Shown: positions 34,795 to 42,743, counted from the first letter of the stretch. The stretch is 46,475 nt of DNA from an uncultured Novosphingobium sp. (GCA_946886075.1 CAMPHR010000024.1:1-46475); one strand, 5' to 3'. The notes: a model not told the origin generated them from the sequence alone. Made by a program: numbers and translations.

Positions 34795-35487
34795 ATGCGC
34801 GAGATTATATTCGATACCGAAACGACTGGATTCGACCCCGCAGCGGGTGATCGGATGGTGGAAATCGGGTGCATCGAACTGGTGAACAGGGTGCCGACGG
34901 GCCGCACTTTTCACGCTTATTACAATCCGCAGCGCGCGATGCCTTCCGCTGCCGAGGCGATTCACGGGCTTTCGGACATATTCCTGAAGGATAAGCCGCT
35001 CTTTGCCCATGGGGTGGAGGAGTTGCTCGACTTTCTGGAGGACAGCCATCTGGTCGCGCATAATGCGCGGTTCGATTTCGGCTTCCTCAACCATGAGCTG
35101 AAGCTTTGCGGCCTGCCTGAGGTCGGCATGCACCGGATGATCGATACGGTCGCCATTGCGCGGCAGCTGCATCCGGGCGCCAAGCATAGCCTGGACGCGC
35201 TTTGCACTCGCTACGGCATCGACCGCAGTCATCGCATCAAGCATGGCGCGTTGCTGGACGCCGAACTGCTGGCGCAGCTCTATATCGAGCTTAAAGGGGG
35301 CCGTCAGATCGGCCTTGGTCTTGCACAGGAGGAGGAGAAAGAAGCCATTCGGGTGGAACTTGCGGCCACTATCGCGGTTCGCCCTGTTCGTCCCGCGCGG
35401 GTTTTCACCGCCAGCGCGATGGAGCTGGAGAGGCATGCAGCGTTTGTCGCGACGCTGGAAAAGCCGCTCTGGCTGGAGGAGGCTTGA
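34795..35487 (+). CDS. dnaQ: DNA polymerase III epsilon subunit (proofreading exonuclease)
   Basis: 230-aa DEDDh 3'-5' exonuclease. IIFDTETTGFDP holds Asp7 and Glu9; HNARFDFGFLNHEL and the HRIKHGALLDAELLAQLY segment supply the remaining catalytic Asp and His. The C-terminal segment after ~185 would carry the alpha-subunit contact. The start at 34795 is preceded by GAAGAGG three bases away; a frame open from 34732 has no family similarity and overlaps coaE. The shorter start is preferred. Confidence 0.94.
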   Translation: MREIIFDTETTGFDPAAGDRMVEIGCIELVNRVPTGRTFHAYYNPQRAMPSAAEAIHGLSDIFLKDKPLFAHGVEELLDFLEDSHLVAHNARFDFGFLNHELKLCGLPEVGMHRMIDTVAIARQLHPGAKHSLDALCTRYGIDRSHRIKHGALLDAELLAQLYIELKGGRQIGLGLAQEEEKEAIRVELAATIAVRPVRPARVFTASAMELERHAAFVATLEKPLWLEEA

Positions 35488-35568
35488 AGGCTGGTTTGAC
35501 ATACTGCCCTTCACGCTTCGCCCAACCGGACTGCCTCCTGCAGCCCGGCAAGAACAAGGAGAAGGCAT

Positions 35569-36174
35569 ATGGATATTCGTGTTTCCGGGCATCAGGTCGA
35601 TACGGGCGACGCTCTGAAGGAGCATGTCGCGAGCCGATTGGAGGCGATGGCCGAGAAATATTTTGCGCGCACGATTTCCGCCCAGGTCACATTCCGGCCT
35701 GCGCCACACGGGGCCTTCCACTGCGATATCGTTTGCCATGTCATGACCGGCCTGATTCTAAAAGGCGCGGGCGAGGCGCAGGATGCGCATCCGGCGTTCG
35801 ACCAGGCGGCGGAAAAGATCGAGCGGCAGCTGCGGCGCTACATGCGCCGGTTGAAGGATCGCCATCCCCAGGCGGTCGCGGCCGAGGCGCAGCGGGCCAA
35901 TGGCTATGACCTCAATGGTCTGGATGGCGCGGGCTACACCATCTTTGCCTCCTCGCCAGAGGAAGAGGAACCGGCGGACGCGCCGCTGATCGTGGCGGAA
36001 ACGCGGGTCGACATTCCCGAAGCCAGCGTATCGGACGCGGTGATGATGCTCGACCTTCGCAACACCAACGCGCTGCTGTTCCTGAACGCGGGCACGTCGG
36101 CCTATAACATGGTCTATCGCCGCCAGGATGGGACGATCGGCTGGGTGGAACCACGGGTGCAGGCGCAGGCCTGA
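35569..36174 (+). CDS. hpf: Ribosome hibernation-promoting factor, long form
   Basis: 201-aa long HPF. The N-terminal S30AE domain (~1-105: DIRVSGHQVDTGDALKEHV, AQVTFRPAPHGAFHCDI, DAHPAFDQAAEKIERQLRRYMRRL) binds the 30S decoding centre. The C-terminal domain (~140-195: VAETRVDIPEASVSDAVMML, NAGTSAYNMVYRRQDGTIGWVEP) dimerises to make 100S ribosomes. AAGGAG sits eight bases before the ATG. A TTGACA lies at about 35504 upstream but no convincing -10 follows. In many relatives rpoN precedes hpf; here dnaQ does. Confidence 0.94.
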   Translation: MDIRVSGHQVDTGDALKEHVASRLEAMAEKYFARTISAQVTFRPAPHGAFHCDIVCHVMTGLILKGAGEAQDAHPAFDQAAEKIERQLRRYMRRLKDRHPQAVAAEAQRANGYDLNGLDGAGYTIFASSPEEEEPADAPLIVAETRVDIPEASVSDAVMMLDLRNTNALLFLNAGTSAYNMVYRRQDGTIGWVEPRVQAQA

Positions 36175-36181
36175 CCACTGG

Positions 36182-36236
36182 GCCCGGCCCCGGGGCGCCA
36201 TTGACCCAGAGCGGCAGGCGGCCTATGGGGCCGGGC
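36182..36236 (+). terminator. Possible terminator between hpf and ptsN
   Basis: GCCCGGCCCC (36182-36191) pairs perfectly with GGGGCCGGGC (36227-36236), followed by TTTATA. The loop is long (35 bases) and the T-run short, so it may be an attenuator or only a weak terminator. Confidence 0.35.
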
Positions 36237-36300
36237 TTTATATCCCCGGGCACGCGCGATTATTGGGGCATGGCGCGCCTCCGGCTGTTCCAGGTTGGTC

Positions 36301-36768
36301 ATGGTTCATTTCAACGACATCGTCGCGCCGCAAGCTGTAGCAACAGACGTTTCGGCGAACGGCAAAAAGCCGCTGTTCCAGAAGATCGCGCAGCTCGCGG
36401 CGTCGGCTTACGGTTTGAACGCCAACATGGTTTCAGAAGCGCTGTTCGAGCGGGAACGGCTGGGATCGACCGGCTTTGGCGGCGGAGTCGCCATTCCCCA
36501 TGCGAAGATCCCCGGGCTTGATCGGATGCGCGGCGTCGTCGTGCTGCTCGATCCGCCGCTTGGCTTCGACGCGGTGGACGATGCTCCGGTGGATATCGTC
36601 TTCACCCTTTTGTCGCCTGTTGATAGCGGCGCGGAGCATCTGAAGACGCTGGCACGCGTGTCGCGTTACTTGCGGGACGACGGGCATGTCGCCCGGCTGC
36701 GGGGCGCGAAATCGGCCGAGGCGCTGCATGCGCTGCTGGCTGGTGGCGAAGCGCGGGACGCCGCCTGA
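36301..36768 (+). CDS. ptsN: PTS IIA-like nitrogen regulatory protein PtsN (EIIA-Ntr)
   Basis: 155-aa EIIA-Ntr of the regulatory phosphotransferase chain (PtsP-PtsO-PtsN) that does not carry sugar. The phospho-accepting His67 is in GGVAIPHAKIPGL; SEALFERERLGSTGFG before it and DAPVDIVFTLLSPVDSGAEHLKTLARVSRYLR after it are conserved. The start at 36301 is the first ATG in good context; TTG at 36295 would add two residues. It follows hpf by ~125 bases with a hairpin between, and the thioesterase gene starts one base after its stop. Confidence 0.93.
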   Translation: MVHFNDIVAPQAVATDVSANGKKPLFQKIAQLAASAYGLNANMVSEALFERERLGSTGFGGGVAIPHAKIPGLDRMRGVVVLLDPPLGFDAVDDAPVDIVFTLLSPVDSGAEHLKTLARVSRYLRDDGHVARLRGAKSAEALHALLAGGEARDAA

Positions 36769-36769
36769 G

Positions 36770-37225
36770 ATGGCCGATGTGCCGAGCGGCGAGGCGGCGC
36801 ATTTCCGGGCGCTGGAAAATCTCTACCGCTCCGCGCCGATCAACCGACTGTTCCGATCGGAGCTGACGATCAGCGAGCCCGGGCGCTCGGTCATCGAATT
36901 CGATGTCGACGAAGAACAGTTCCACGCCGCCGGTGCCGTTCACGGCACCGTCTATTTCAAGATGATGGACGACGCGGCCTTCTATGCGGCGAACAGCCTG
37001 GTCAGCGACCGATTCCTGCTGACGACCGCGTTCAACCTGCTTTTCACCCGGCCGATCGGGCCAGGGCGAATCCGCGCGGAAGGGCGCTGGGTCAGCGGCA
37101 AGCGGCGGGTGTTCGTCGCTGAAGCAAGCCTTGTCGACATGGACGGTGAAGAGGTCGGCCGGGGCACTGGCACCTTCATGCGGTCACACATCCCTTTGTC
37201 GTCCCTGCCCGGCTATGCAGGCTGA
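36770..37225 (+). CDS. PaaI-type hotdog-fold thioesterase
   Basis: 151-aa hotdog-fold protein of the PaaI/YigI thioesterase group. The core AAGAVHGTVYFKMMDDAAFYAANSLV carries the catalytic-type HG...D/A signature, and LLTTAFNLLFTRPIGPGRIRAEGRWV is the second strand pair. It probably hydrolyses an acyl-CoA; the substrate is unknown. The start at 36770 (MADVPSGEAAH) is one base after the ptsN stop. The next gene (DUF1491) overlaps its end by 11 bases, so ptsN, this gene and DUF1491 form one unit. Confidence 0.85.
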   Translation: MADVPSGEAAHFRALENLYRSAPINRLFRSELTISEPGRSVIEFDVDEEQFHAAGAVHGTVYFKMMDDAAFYAANSLVSDRFLLTTAFNLLFTRPIGPGRIRAEGRWVSGKRRVFVAEASLVDMDGEEVGRGTGTFMRSHIPLSSLPGYAG

Positions 37226-37553
37226 CCGGCTGACCAGCGCCATGCTGGTGGGCGTTCTGGTAAGGCGTGCGGCTGCCGCTGGCGGCTTCGCCACGGTGCT
37301 GGTCAAGGGGGATGAAATCAGCGGCGTGATTCTGGTCGAAGCGGCCGAAAAGGGTCAGTTTAAAGGGCTGTTCGAGAGGGTTTCCGACCTTGAAGGCGGG
37401 TATCGGTTGGAACGGTGCGGCCCCGCGGTGGAAGAGGGAACCGATTCCTGCAATCAATATCTAGCGCGGCGCAGGCGATCTGACCCCGATCTGTGGGTGA
37501 TCGAACTCGATATCGCGGATGCGGAACGGTTCGCCGCTGAAACGATCTGTTGA
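37215..37553 (+). CDS. DUF1491 family protein
   Basis: 112-aa protein matching the small alphaproteobacterial DUF1491 family: RLTSAMLVGVLVRRAAAAGGFATVLVKGDEISGVILVEA, then a positively charged middle and WVIELDIADAERFAAETI. Cytoplasmic, no signal. The function is unknown in the literature I know. The start ATG at 37215 lies inside the thioesterase gene end (11-base overlap). It is co-transcribed with ptsN and the thioesterase. Confidence 0.82.
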   Translation: MQADRLTSAMLVGVLVRRAAAAGGFATVLVKGDEISGVILVEAAEKGQFKGLFERVSDLEGGYRLERCGPAVEEGTDSCNQYLARRRRSDPDLWVIELDIADAERFAAETIC

Positions 37554-37735
37554 TCGTTGACTCTCTGGCGGGCGGAAGGCACTGGCCCCTCCCAACGCTT
37601 AACGCGCAGGTTGCCAAGTTCGCCCGTGGGGGGCGGGGGAGGTAAACACGCAGACGGGGGGCGGCCTGACGTCGATTATATGTGATGGGTTTGTCCCGAC
37701 GTCCCTGGCCAAGAACCGCATGTTTCTGAGTTCTG

Positions 37736-38383
37736 ATGAGTTTCCGTTTGAAGGCCGCGACTGCCGCGGCATTTGCCCTGACCGCAGGCGTTGCGGTTAC
37801 TGCGGCCGACATGTCGAGCGCTAGCGAAGCCGCTCCATCGGTCGTTTCCCTTACCCAGACTCAAGAGCTGAATGCAGCTCCGGCGGCTTCCAAGCCTGCT
37901 GTTGTTTTTGCCGCGCCGCGCGAAGTCGCCCAGCCGCTGGCTAATCTTTCCGACAGCGCCGATGTGCGCGCCGACAATCTGTCCGCCCTGGTCGATGCGC
38001 ATGGCGCAGCCGAAGATCTGGACGGCGACATGAGGTGCCTGGCTGGCGCGGTGTATTTCGAATCGAAGGGCGAAAGCCTGGAAGGCCAGTTGGCCGTTGC
38101 CCGTGTCATCATCAACCGGGCGAAGTCCGGCCGTTTCGCCAGCAGCCTGTGCGGTGTCGTGTACCAGCCGGGCCAGTTCAGCTTTGTGCGTGGTCGTGGC
38201 ATGCCGACGATCCCGATGGCGAGCGAAAGCTGGCGCGAGGCCGTCGCGATCGCGCAGATCGCGATGCAGGATGGTTGGAACAGCAAGGCGGAAGGCGCCC
38301 TGTTTTTCCACGCCCGCCGTGTTTCTCCGGGCTGGGGCAAGCGCCAGTTGGCGGCCATCGACAACCATATTTTCTATCGCTGA
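37736..38383 (+). CDS. SleB-type cell wall hydrolase
   Basis: 215-aa exported cell wall hydrolase of the SleB/CwlJ family (PF07486), which cuts peptidoglycan. A signal peptide covers about residues 1-24 (MSFRLKAATAAAFALTAGVA). A low-complexity Ala/Ser region (~25-90) leads to the domain with CLAGAVYFESKGESLEGQ (catalytic-type Glu109), AVARVIINRAKSGRF and CGVVYQPGQFSFVRGRGM. In Gram-negatives these are general lytic enzymes, not spore germination proteins. The 182-base upstream gap holds nothing I can name; a strong terminator follows. Confidence 0.9.
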   Translation: MSFRLKAATAAAFALTAGVAVTAADMSSASEAAPSVVSLTQTQELNAAPAASKPAVVFAAPREVAQPLANLSDSADVRADNLSALVDAHGAAEDLDGDMRCLAGAVYFESKGESLEGQLAVARVIINRAKSGRFASSLCGVVYQPGQFSFVRGRGMPTIPMASESWREAVAIAQIAMQDGWNSKAEGALFFHARRVSPGWGKRQLAAIDNHIFYR

Positions 38384-38412
38384 TCCTCGGGTCGCAAAAC
38401 ACAAGGACAGCG

Positions 38413-38447
38413 GGCCGGTTCAGGAAACTGAATCGGCCTTTTCTTTT
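38413..38447 (+). terminator. Intrinsic terminator of sleB-type gene
   Basis: GGCCGGTTCAG-GAAA-CTGAATCGGCC: an 11-bp stem with one G-U pair and a GAAA tetraloop, followed by TTTTCTTTT. A textbook Rho-independent terminator 29 bases after the stop. Confidence 0.92.
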
Positions 38448-38474
38448 GTTCTCCAATTGTTCTAAAAGCGGGGC

Positions 38475-38984
38475 ATGAGTCCGGCCTCTTCCACGTCCGC
38501 GCCCGGTGAGGGCTGCTCCCCTCTCACCGATGGGACGGCATTGGCGGTTGCGCGTGGCACGTTGCGGCTGTTCTTCCGGCACGACATGAGTGGAATCTTG
38601 GAGGTGCCGCTGCCCAATGGCCGTCGTGCCGATATCATGGCCCTGGACAGCGCGGGCCGGATCACCATCGTCGAGATCAAGTGCAGTCGCGCCGATTTGC
38701 TGGGCGACATGAAGTGGCCCGACTATCTCGATTATTGCGATCGCTTCTTCTGGGCGGTGCCGTCCGGCTTTGACCTATCGCTGTTCGATAGCGAAGCATT
38801 GTGGCCAGCGCGCACCGGCCTGATCGTCGCGGATCAATATGATGCCGAACTGCTGCGACCAGCGCCGGTGGAGCCGCTTGCCGCCGCGCGACGGAAGGCC
38901 GAAACGCTGCGCTTTGCGCGTCGGGCTGCGCGGCGGCTGACTGCGTTGGCGGACCCGGATCATGCCGCCGAGCTGGGGTGGTGA
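38475..38984 (+). CDS. mmcB: MmcB family DNA repair nuclease (DUF1052)
   Basis: 169-aa putative endonuclease of the MmcB family, first described in Caulobacter as a DNA-damage-inducible gene. The PD-(D/E)XK core is visible: RRADIMALDSAGRITIVEIKCSRADLLGDMKW with Asp53, Glu67 and Lys69, followed by YLDYCDRFFWAVPSGFD. The C-terminal third is Arg/Ala-rich. In Caulobacter mmcB is SOS-controlled; I see no clear LexA box in the short gap after the preceding terminator. It converges on the small hypothetical gene. Confidence 0.88.
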   Translation: MSPASSTSAPGEGCSPLTDGTALAVARGTLRLFFRHDMSGILEVPLPNGRRADIMALDSAGRITIVEIKCSRADLLGDMKWPDYLDYCDRFFWAVPSGFDLSLFDSEALWPARTGLIVADQYDAELLRPAPVEPLAAARRKAETLRFARRAARRLTALADPDHAAELGW

Positions 38985-39006
38985 CGGATCGCCGCCACAT
39001 CCGCCA

Positions 39007-39240
39007 CTATCGTGGGTGCATACCCCAATATTCATCGGCCAGGAGGCGGTTAAGGGCAGTCGATCCCTGCCGTGCGGCGGTACGCGCCAAGTGGCGGCGG
39101 ATGTCGTAGCTGCTATTGGTCAGCCCCGAATGGAAAGAATCGAGCGCCTTTTTCCTCTCGTCGGGCGCATGCGTGTAGGGCTGGAGGATATTGCCGAGCG
39201 CCTGTTCCCAGGCTTTTTCGATGTCGTTCTTGCGCTCCAT
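39007..39240 (-). CDS. Small hypothetical protein
   Basis: 77-aa protein I do not recognise (MERKNDIEKAWEQALGNILQ... ending RLLADEYWGMHPR). It looks like a helical, charged soluble protein without signal or membrane segment. A GGAGAGGCAGG stretch lies 3-13 bases upstream of the ATG, supporting translation. It converges on mmcB with 22 bases between the stops. It could be a real lineage-specific gene; no function should be assumed. Confidence 0.6.
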   Translation of the reverse strand: MERKNDIEKAWEQALGNILQPYTHAPDERKKALDSFHSGLTNSSYDIRRHLARTAARQGSTALNRLLADEYWGMHPR

Positions 39241-39343
39241 GACCTGCCTCTCCGGGCTTTCAGGATGATGGAGCGGGTATGGGAAAGGGGCGGGGGAGAG
39301 ACAAGGCGGGGAGGGTTATCCCTTTGCCTGAAGCACTGAAATA

Positions 39344-39420
39344 CCGTTCGGGCTGAGCTTGTCGAAGCCCTTCTCTTCCTAGAAGAAGTAGAGCCCTTCG
39401 ACAGGCTCAGGGCGAACGGG
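39344..39420. repeat. REP-like palindromic element (family 2, sphingomonad type)
   Basis: Two arms (about 39344-39370 and 39393-39420) in inverted orientation carry the TGAGC(T/C)TGTCGAAG motif typical of sphingomonad intergenic repeats, with a short AGAAG-type inner stem between. It lies in the 230-base gap between the small hypothetical gene and the ankyrin gene; the rest of that gap shows nothing else. Confidence 0.85.
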
Positions 39421-39470
39421 AATTCCGGCTGTCTGCGGGATTCACACCGGACTAGGCGCGTGACTAAGCC

Positions 39471-40094
39471 TTAGAAAGTCGGACCCTGCACTGGACCCGA
39501 TGGCGCAGCCTTCGTCTTTGCGGCAGCCAGCGCTTCGACGATTCCGGAGGTGCGGGCGTCGCGTTCAGCGTAATCGCGCGCCGACATGCCAGCGATGGTG
39601 TCGCGTTTGTCTGCATTCGCCCCGTTAGCGACGAGCAGGCGGACGAGGCCGATGTCGCGCAGCTGCACCGCGCGGATCAGCGGGGTTTCGCCGCTGCCAT
39701 TGGTCTTGTCGATCTGCGCCCCGCCAGAGAGCAGCGTGCGCACGCCGTCTTCGAACCGCGCCTGCACCGCGTTCATGAGCGGGGTGTTGCCGCGACTGTC
39801 GGCCAGATTGGGGTTGGCGCCCTTTCCGAGGAGGAAGGAAAGCCATGTGTTGTCACGGCGGGCGATCACCAGGTGCAGCGCGGTTTCGCCGCTGTTGATG
39901 TCGCGGCTGTTGATGACGGTCGAACCTGGCTTCTGGATCAAGTCCGTGGCCTTCTGCCCGTCGGCGTCCTTTACCGCTTTCAAGAAATTATAGGCGTCGG
40001 AAAACTGCGCCTGCGCCGCGACGGGTGAGAGCAGGGTTAGCGCCAGGGCCGCCGCGCGCACCGCGCCCATCCAAGCCGGAAAAGCCTTCATCAT
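39471..40094 (-). CDS. Exported ankyrin-repeat protein
   Basis: 207-aa protein with a cleavable signal (KAFPAWMGAVRAAALALTLL, cut near AQAQ) and about four ankyrin repeats between ~60 and ~185: SGETALHLVIARRDNTWLSFLLGKGANPN, RGNTPLMNAVQARFEDGVRTLLSGGAQID, SGETPLIRAVQLRDIGLVRLLVANGANAD and a weaker last one. Such periplasmic ankyrins are thought to bind protein partners, for example catalase-like AnkB in pseudomonads; the partner here is unknown. It is divergent from the SCO1 gene with under 50 bases between, so the promoters must overlap. Confidence 0.85.
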   Translation of the reverse strand: MMKAFPAWMGAVRAAALALTLLSPVAAQAQFSDAYNFLKAVKDADGQKATDLIQKPGSTVINSRDINSGETALHLVIARRDNTWLSFLLGKGANPNLADSRGNTPLMNAVQARFEDGVRTLLSGGAQIDKTNGSGETPLIRAVQLRDIGLVRLLVANGANADKRDTIAGMSARDYAERDARTSGIVEALAAAKTKAAPSGPVQGPTF

Positions 40095-40141
40095 CGTCCT
40101 TCAAGCCCCGTTGGCATTTGCAATGGCGCCCATAGCAGGGC

Positions 40142-40798
40142 ATGGCTGGCGGCGCCATGAACAAAGCGATCCGTTCCCTCGTCCTGCCGATCATAGCCCT
40201 GCTGGCCGCCTGTAATATGGGTGCGGGCGGCAATGCATCAAGCGAGGCGGAAAGCACGCGCGGCGATCTGGCTGGAGCACGGATCGGGGCGCCCTTTACC
40301 CTGACCAACCAGGACAGGAAGAAGGTGCAGTGGGACGATTTCAAGGGCAAGTACCGGCTGGTCTATTTCGGCTACAGCTACTGCCCTGACGTTTGTCCGC
40401 TGGATTTGCAGCATATCATGCAGGGCTTTTCCCAGTTCGAAAAGGCGGACGCAGAGCGGGCTGCGAAGGTGCAGCCGATCTTCATCAGCATCGATCCGGA
40501 GCGGGACACGCCTGCCGTGCTGAAAACCTATGTCGCGGCCTTTCACCCCAAGCTGATCGGCCTGACGGGGACGCCTGACGAGATCGCGAAGGTAGCGAAG
40601 GACTTCGTCGTCATCGCCAATAAGGAAAAGGCGGAAGGGGCGAGCGGCTATCTGGTAAGCCATAGCCGCACGCCTTATCTTTTTGGCCCCGATGGTCAGC
40701 CCGTGGCGCTGGTGCCGGTGGATGATCCGGGAACGGCGGACAGGCAGGAAGGCACGGCCGATGATGTGCGCGCCTTCCTGGAAAAATGGGTCAAGTGA
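40142..40798 (+). CDS. SCO1/SenC-family copper chaperone lipoprotein
   Basis: 218-aa membrane-anchored thioredoxin-fold protein that helps build the CuA centre of cytochrome c oxidase. A lipoprotein signal ends at LLAAC (Cys24). The copper ligands are Cys81 and Cys85 in YSYCPDVCPLD and His174 in LVSHSRTPYLFGPDG; IFISIDPERDTP is also typical. The start may be 40142 or, giving a shorter n-region, 40157; neither has a clear ribosome site. It precedes the YcgN-like gene on the same strand. Confidence 0.92.
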   Translation: MAGGAMNKAIRSLVLPIIALLAACNMGAGGNASSEAESTRGDLAGARIGAPFTLTNQDRKKVQWDDFKGKYRLVYFGYSYCPDVCPLDLQHIMQGFSQFEKADAERAAKVQPIFISIDPERDTPAVLKTYVAAFHPKLIGLTGTPDEIAKVAKDFVVIANKEKAEGASGYLVSHSRTPYLFGPDGQPVALVPVDDPGTADRQEGTADDVRAFLEKWVK

Positions 40799-40802
40799 CG
40801 GT

Positions 40803-41228
40803 TTGAACTTCTGGGAAAAGCCCCTCGACAAGCTGGACCGCGCAGAGTGGGAAGCGCTGTGCGACGGGTGCGGCAAATGCTGCCTGCACAAGGCGGAGGA
40901 TGAGGATACGGGGCGGGTCTATCCGACCAACGTCGCCTGCCGCCTGCTCGACCGGCATAGCGGGCAGTGCAGCAATTATGGCGAGCGGCGGCGCTTTGTG
41001 CCCGATTGCGTGCGGCTGACTCCGCAAAAGGTGAAGACCATAAGCTGGCTTCCGCGCACCTGCGCCTACCGGCTGCGCGGGGAGGGCAAGCCGCTGCCAT
41101 CCTGGCATTATCTGATCAGTGGCGACCGCGAGGCCGTGCACCGCGCGCAGGAGTCGGTGCGCGGCTGGACCATTGCCGAGGCGGATGCGGGCGATTGGGA
41201 AAATCATCTTGTCGACCGCGAGCTCTGA
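40803..41228 (+). CDS. YcgN-family cysteine cluster protein (UPF0260)
   Basis: 141-aa Cys-rich protein of the YcgN/UPF0260 family. The cluster LCDGCGKCCLHKAEDEDTG (Cys20, 23, 26, 27) plus Cys46, Cys56, Cys69 and Cys87 could bind a metal or iron-sulfur cluster. RFVPDCVRLTPQKVKTISWLPRTCAYR is typical of the family; WHYLISGD is the conserved C-terminal segment. No ATG stands in a sensible place: the best start is TTG at 40803, 4 bases after the SCO1 stop. Function unknown. The next gene begins inside its 3' end. Confidence 0.85.
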   Translation: MNFWEKPLDKLDRAEWEALCDGCGKCCLHKAEDEDTGRVYPTNVACRLLDRHSGQCSNYGERRRFVPDCVRLTPQKVKTISWLPRTCAYRLRGEGKPLPSWHYLISGDREAVHRAQESVRGWTIAEADAGDWENHLVDREL

Positions 41229-41919
41229 CAGCAGCATCATCGTCGACGGCATTGCCGTTCCCGTCCGCATTCGTCGGTCGGCGCGGGCGAAAGCATATCG
41301 CCTGTCGCTGGATCAGGCGCGCGGGGAATTGCGGCTTTCGCTGCCGATGCGGGCCAATTTGAGCCGGGCGCTCGGATGGGCTCAAGGGCATGAGGGATGG
41401 GTGCGCACGCAGATGGCAGCGCGGCCTGCGGTGGTGCGGTTCGATGATGGGACCATCTTTCCGCTGGAAGGGCGGGAGGTGCGGATCTGCTGGCTGGCGG
41501 ATGCGCCGCGTACAGTCCGGATCGAGGGCGATCGGTTGATGCTGGGCGGTGTGCCGGAGTCGGTGGGGCCGCGCGTGCTACGCTGGCTGAAGGCGCGGGC
41601 GAAGGCGGTGCTGGAAGAGGAGAGCCATGCGATCGCGGGCGATCATGACCTGGTCGTCGCGTCAGTCGGCATCGGCGATCCGCGCAGCCGCTGGGCGAGT
41701 TGCGCATCGAGTGGGGCGATCCGCTATAGCTGGCGCCTGATTCTGTGCCCGCCACATGTCCGGCGGGCGACGGTGGCGCATGAGCTCGCTCATCTGCTGC
41801 ACATGGATCATAGCCCGGCATTCCATGCCGCCCATGCGCGGATATTGGGCGAGGACCCGAAGCCTGCCCGAGCCTGGCTCAGGGAGCATGGGACGGGTCT
41901 GCACCGCTACGGCGTTTAG
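41209..41919 (+). CDS. YgjP-like metallopeptidase domain protein (DUF45, M48-like)
   Basis: 236-aa putative zinc hydrolase of the YgjP/WSS1-like group (COG1451). The zinc motif is TVAHELAHLLHMDHSPAFH (His191, Glu192, His195, with His201 nearby). The N-terminal VRIRRSARAKAYRLSLDQARGELRLSLP and the middle RWASCASSGAIRYSWRLIL are family marks. The start is probably TTG at 41209, overlapping the YcgN-like gene by 20 bases; 41185 (ATG) is an alternative. The substrate is unknown. It converges on trhO with a 4-base overlap of the 3' ends. Confidence 0.85.
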   Translation: MSTASSDSSIIVDGIAVPVRIRRSARAKAYRLSLDQARGELRLSLPMRANLSRALGWAQGHEGWVRTQMAARPAVVRFDDGTIFPLEGREVRICWLADAPRTVRIEGDRLMLGGVPESVGPRVLRWLKARAKAVLEEESHAIAGDHDLVVASVGIGDPRSRWASCASSGAIRYSWRLILCPPHVRRATVAHELAHLLHMDHSPAFHAAHARILGEDPKPARAWLREHGTGLHRYGV

Positions 41920-42743
41920 GGCGCGGAGCGTCCTGCCGAGCAGTCATGCGCGGCGTCCTGCCGATGAGCGAGGCCGCAGTCGCGGCAGATGACGTGGCGC
42001 CCGGGTGTGAGGCCATGGCCGACCGACACCCGTTCGTCGAAAACATAGCAGTCACCCTGCCAACGGCTCTGTTCTTCCGGCATTTCCTCCAGATAGCGCA
42101 GGATGCCGCCGCGCAGGTGATAGACATCCTCAAAGCCGCGTGAGCGCACCAGCGCCGTCGATTTTTCGCAGCGGATGCCGCCGGTGCAGAACATGGCGAT
42201 GCGGGGTTCGCGACCTTCTTCGCGCAGCTGTTCGGCGAAGCTATCGAACCAGGCGGGAAATTCGCGGAAGGATCGCGTGCCGGGATCGATCGCGCGGTCG
42301 AAGCTGCCGACGGCGACCTCATAGGTGTTGCGGGTGTCGATGACGATCGTGTCGGGATCGGCGATCAGCGCGTTCCATTCGGCGGGGTCGAGATAACGCC
42401 CGGCTTGTGAGGCGGGGTCGAGATCGCCTGCGCCCAGGGTCACGATCTCCGCCTTCACTTTGACCTTCATGCGGGCGAAGGGGGCTTCGTCCGCCGTGGC
42501 GAATTTGACGTCCAGATCGGCGCAGCCCGGAAGGGTGCGGATATGGGAGAGGAGGGCGTCGATCGCCTGCTCGCTGCCCGCGACCGTGCCGTTGATGCCT
42601 TCGCGCGCCAGGATCAGCGTGCCGCATGTGCCAAGCTCCGCACAAAGGTCGCGCAGCTGTGCCGCCAGTGCTTGCGGATCGGCGAAGCTGGCGAAGCGAT
42701 ACAGCGCGGCGATGGTGAAGGGCGGAGCCATGGCGGGCGCCAT
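41916..42743 (-). CDS. trhO: tRNA uridine-34 hydroxylase TrhO (YceA, rhodanese fold)
   Basis: 275-aa enzyme that hydroxylates uridine 34 in tRNA using O2, an early step to cmo5U/mo5U. The N-terminal acylphosphatase-like domain (~8-100: LYRFASFADPQAL, GTLILAREGINGTVAG) is followed by the rhodanese domain (~115-230) with VIDTRNTYEVAVGSF and the active loop MFCTGGIRCEKS (Cys186, Cys192). The C-terminal Cys/His motif (HVICRDCGLAH) is typical of the longer forms. The start at 42743 or Met5. It overlaps the 3' end of the YgjP-like gene by 4 bases, tail to tail. Confidence 0.93.
   Translation of the reverse strand: MAPAMAPPFTIAALYRFASFADPQALAAQLRDLCAELGTCGTLILAREGINGTVAGSEQAIDALLSHIRTLPGCADLDVKFATADEAPFARMKVKVKAEIVTLGAGDLDPASQAGRYLDPAEWNALIADPDTIVIDTRNTYEVAVGSFDRAIDPGTRSFREFPAWFDSFAEQLREEGREPRIAMFCTGGIRCEKSTALVRSRGFEDVYHLRGGILRYLEEMPEEQSRWQGDCYVFDERVSVGHGLTPGRHVICRDCGLAHRQDAAHDCSAGRSAP

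Noticed and set aside
35502..35525. TTGACA upstream of hpf
   Set aside because: No acceptable -10 hexamer at 16-18 bases distance, so not called as a promoter.
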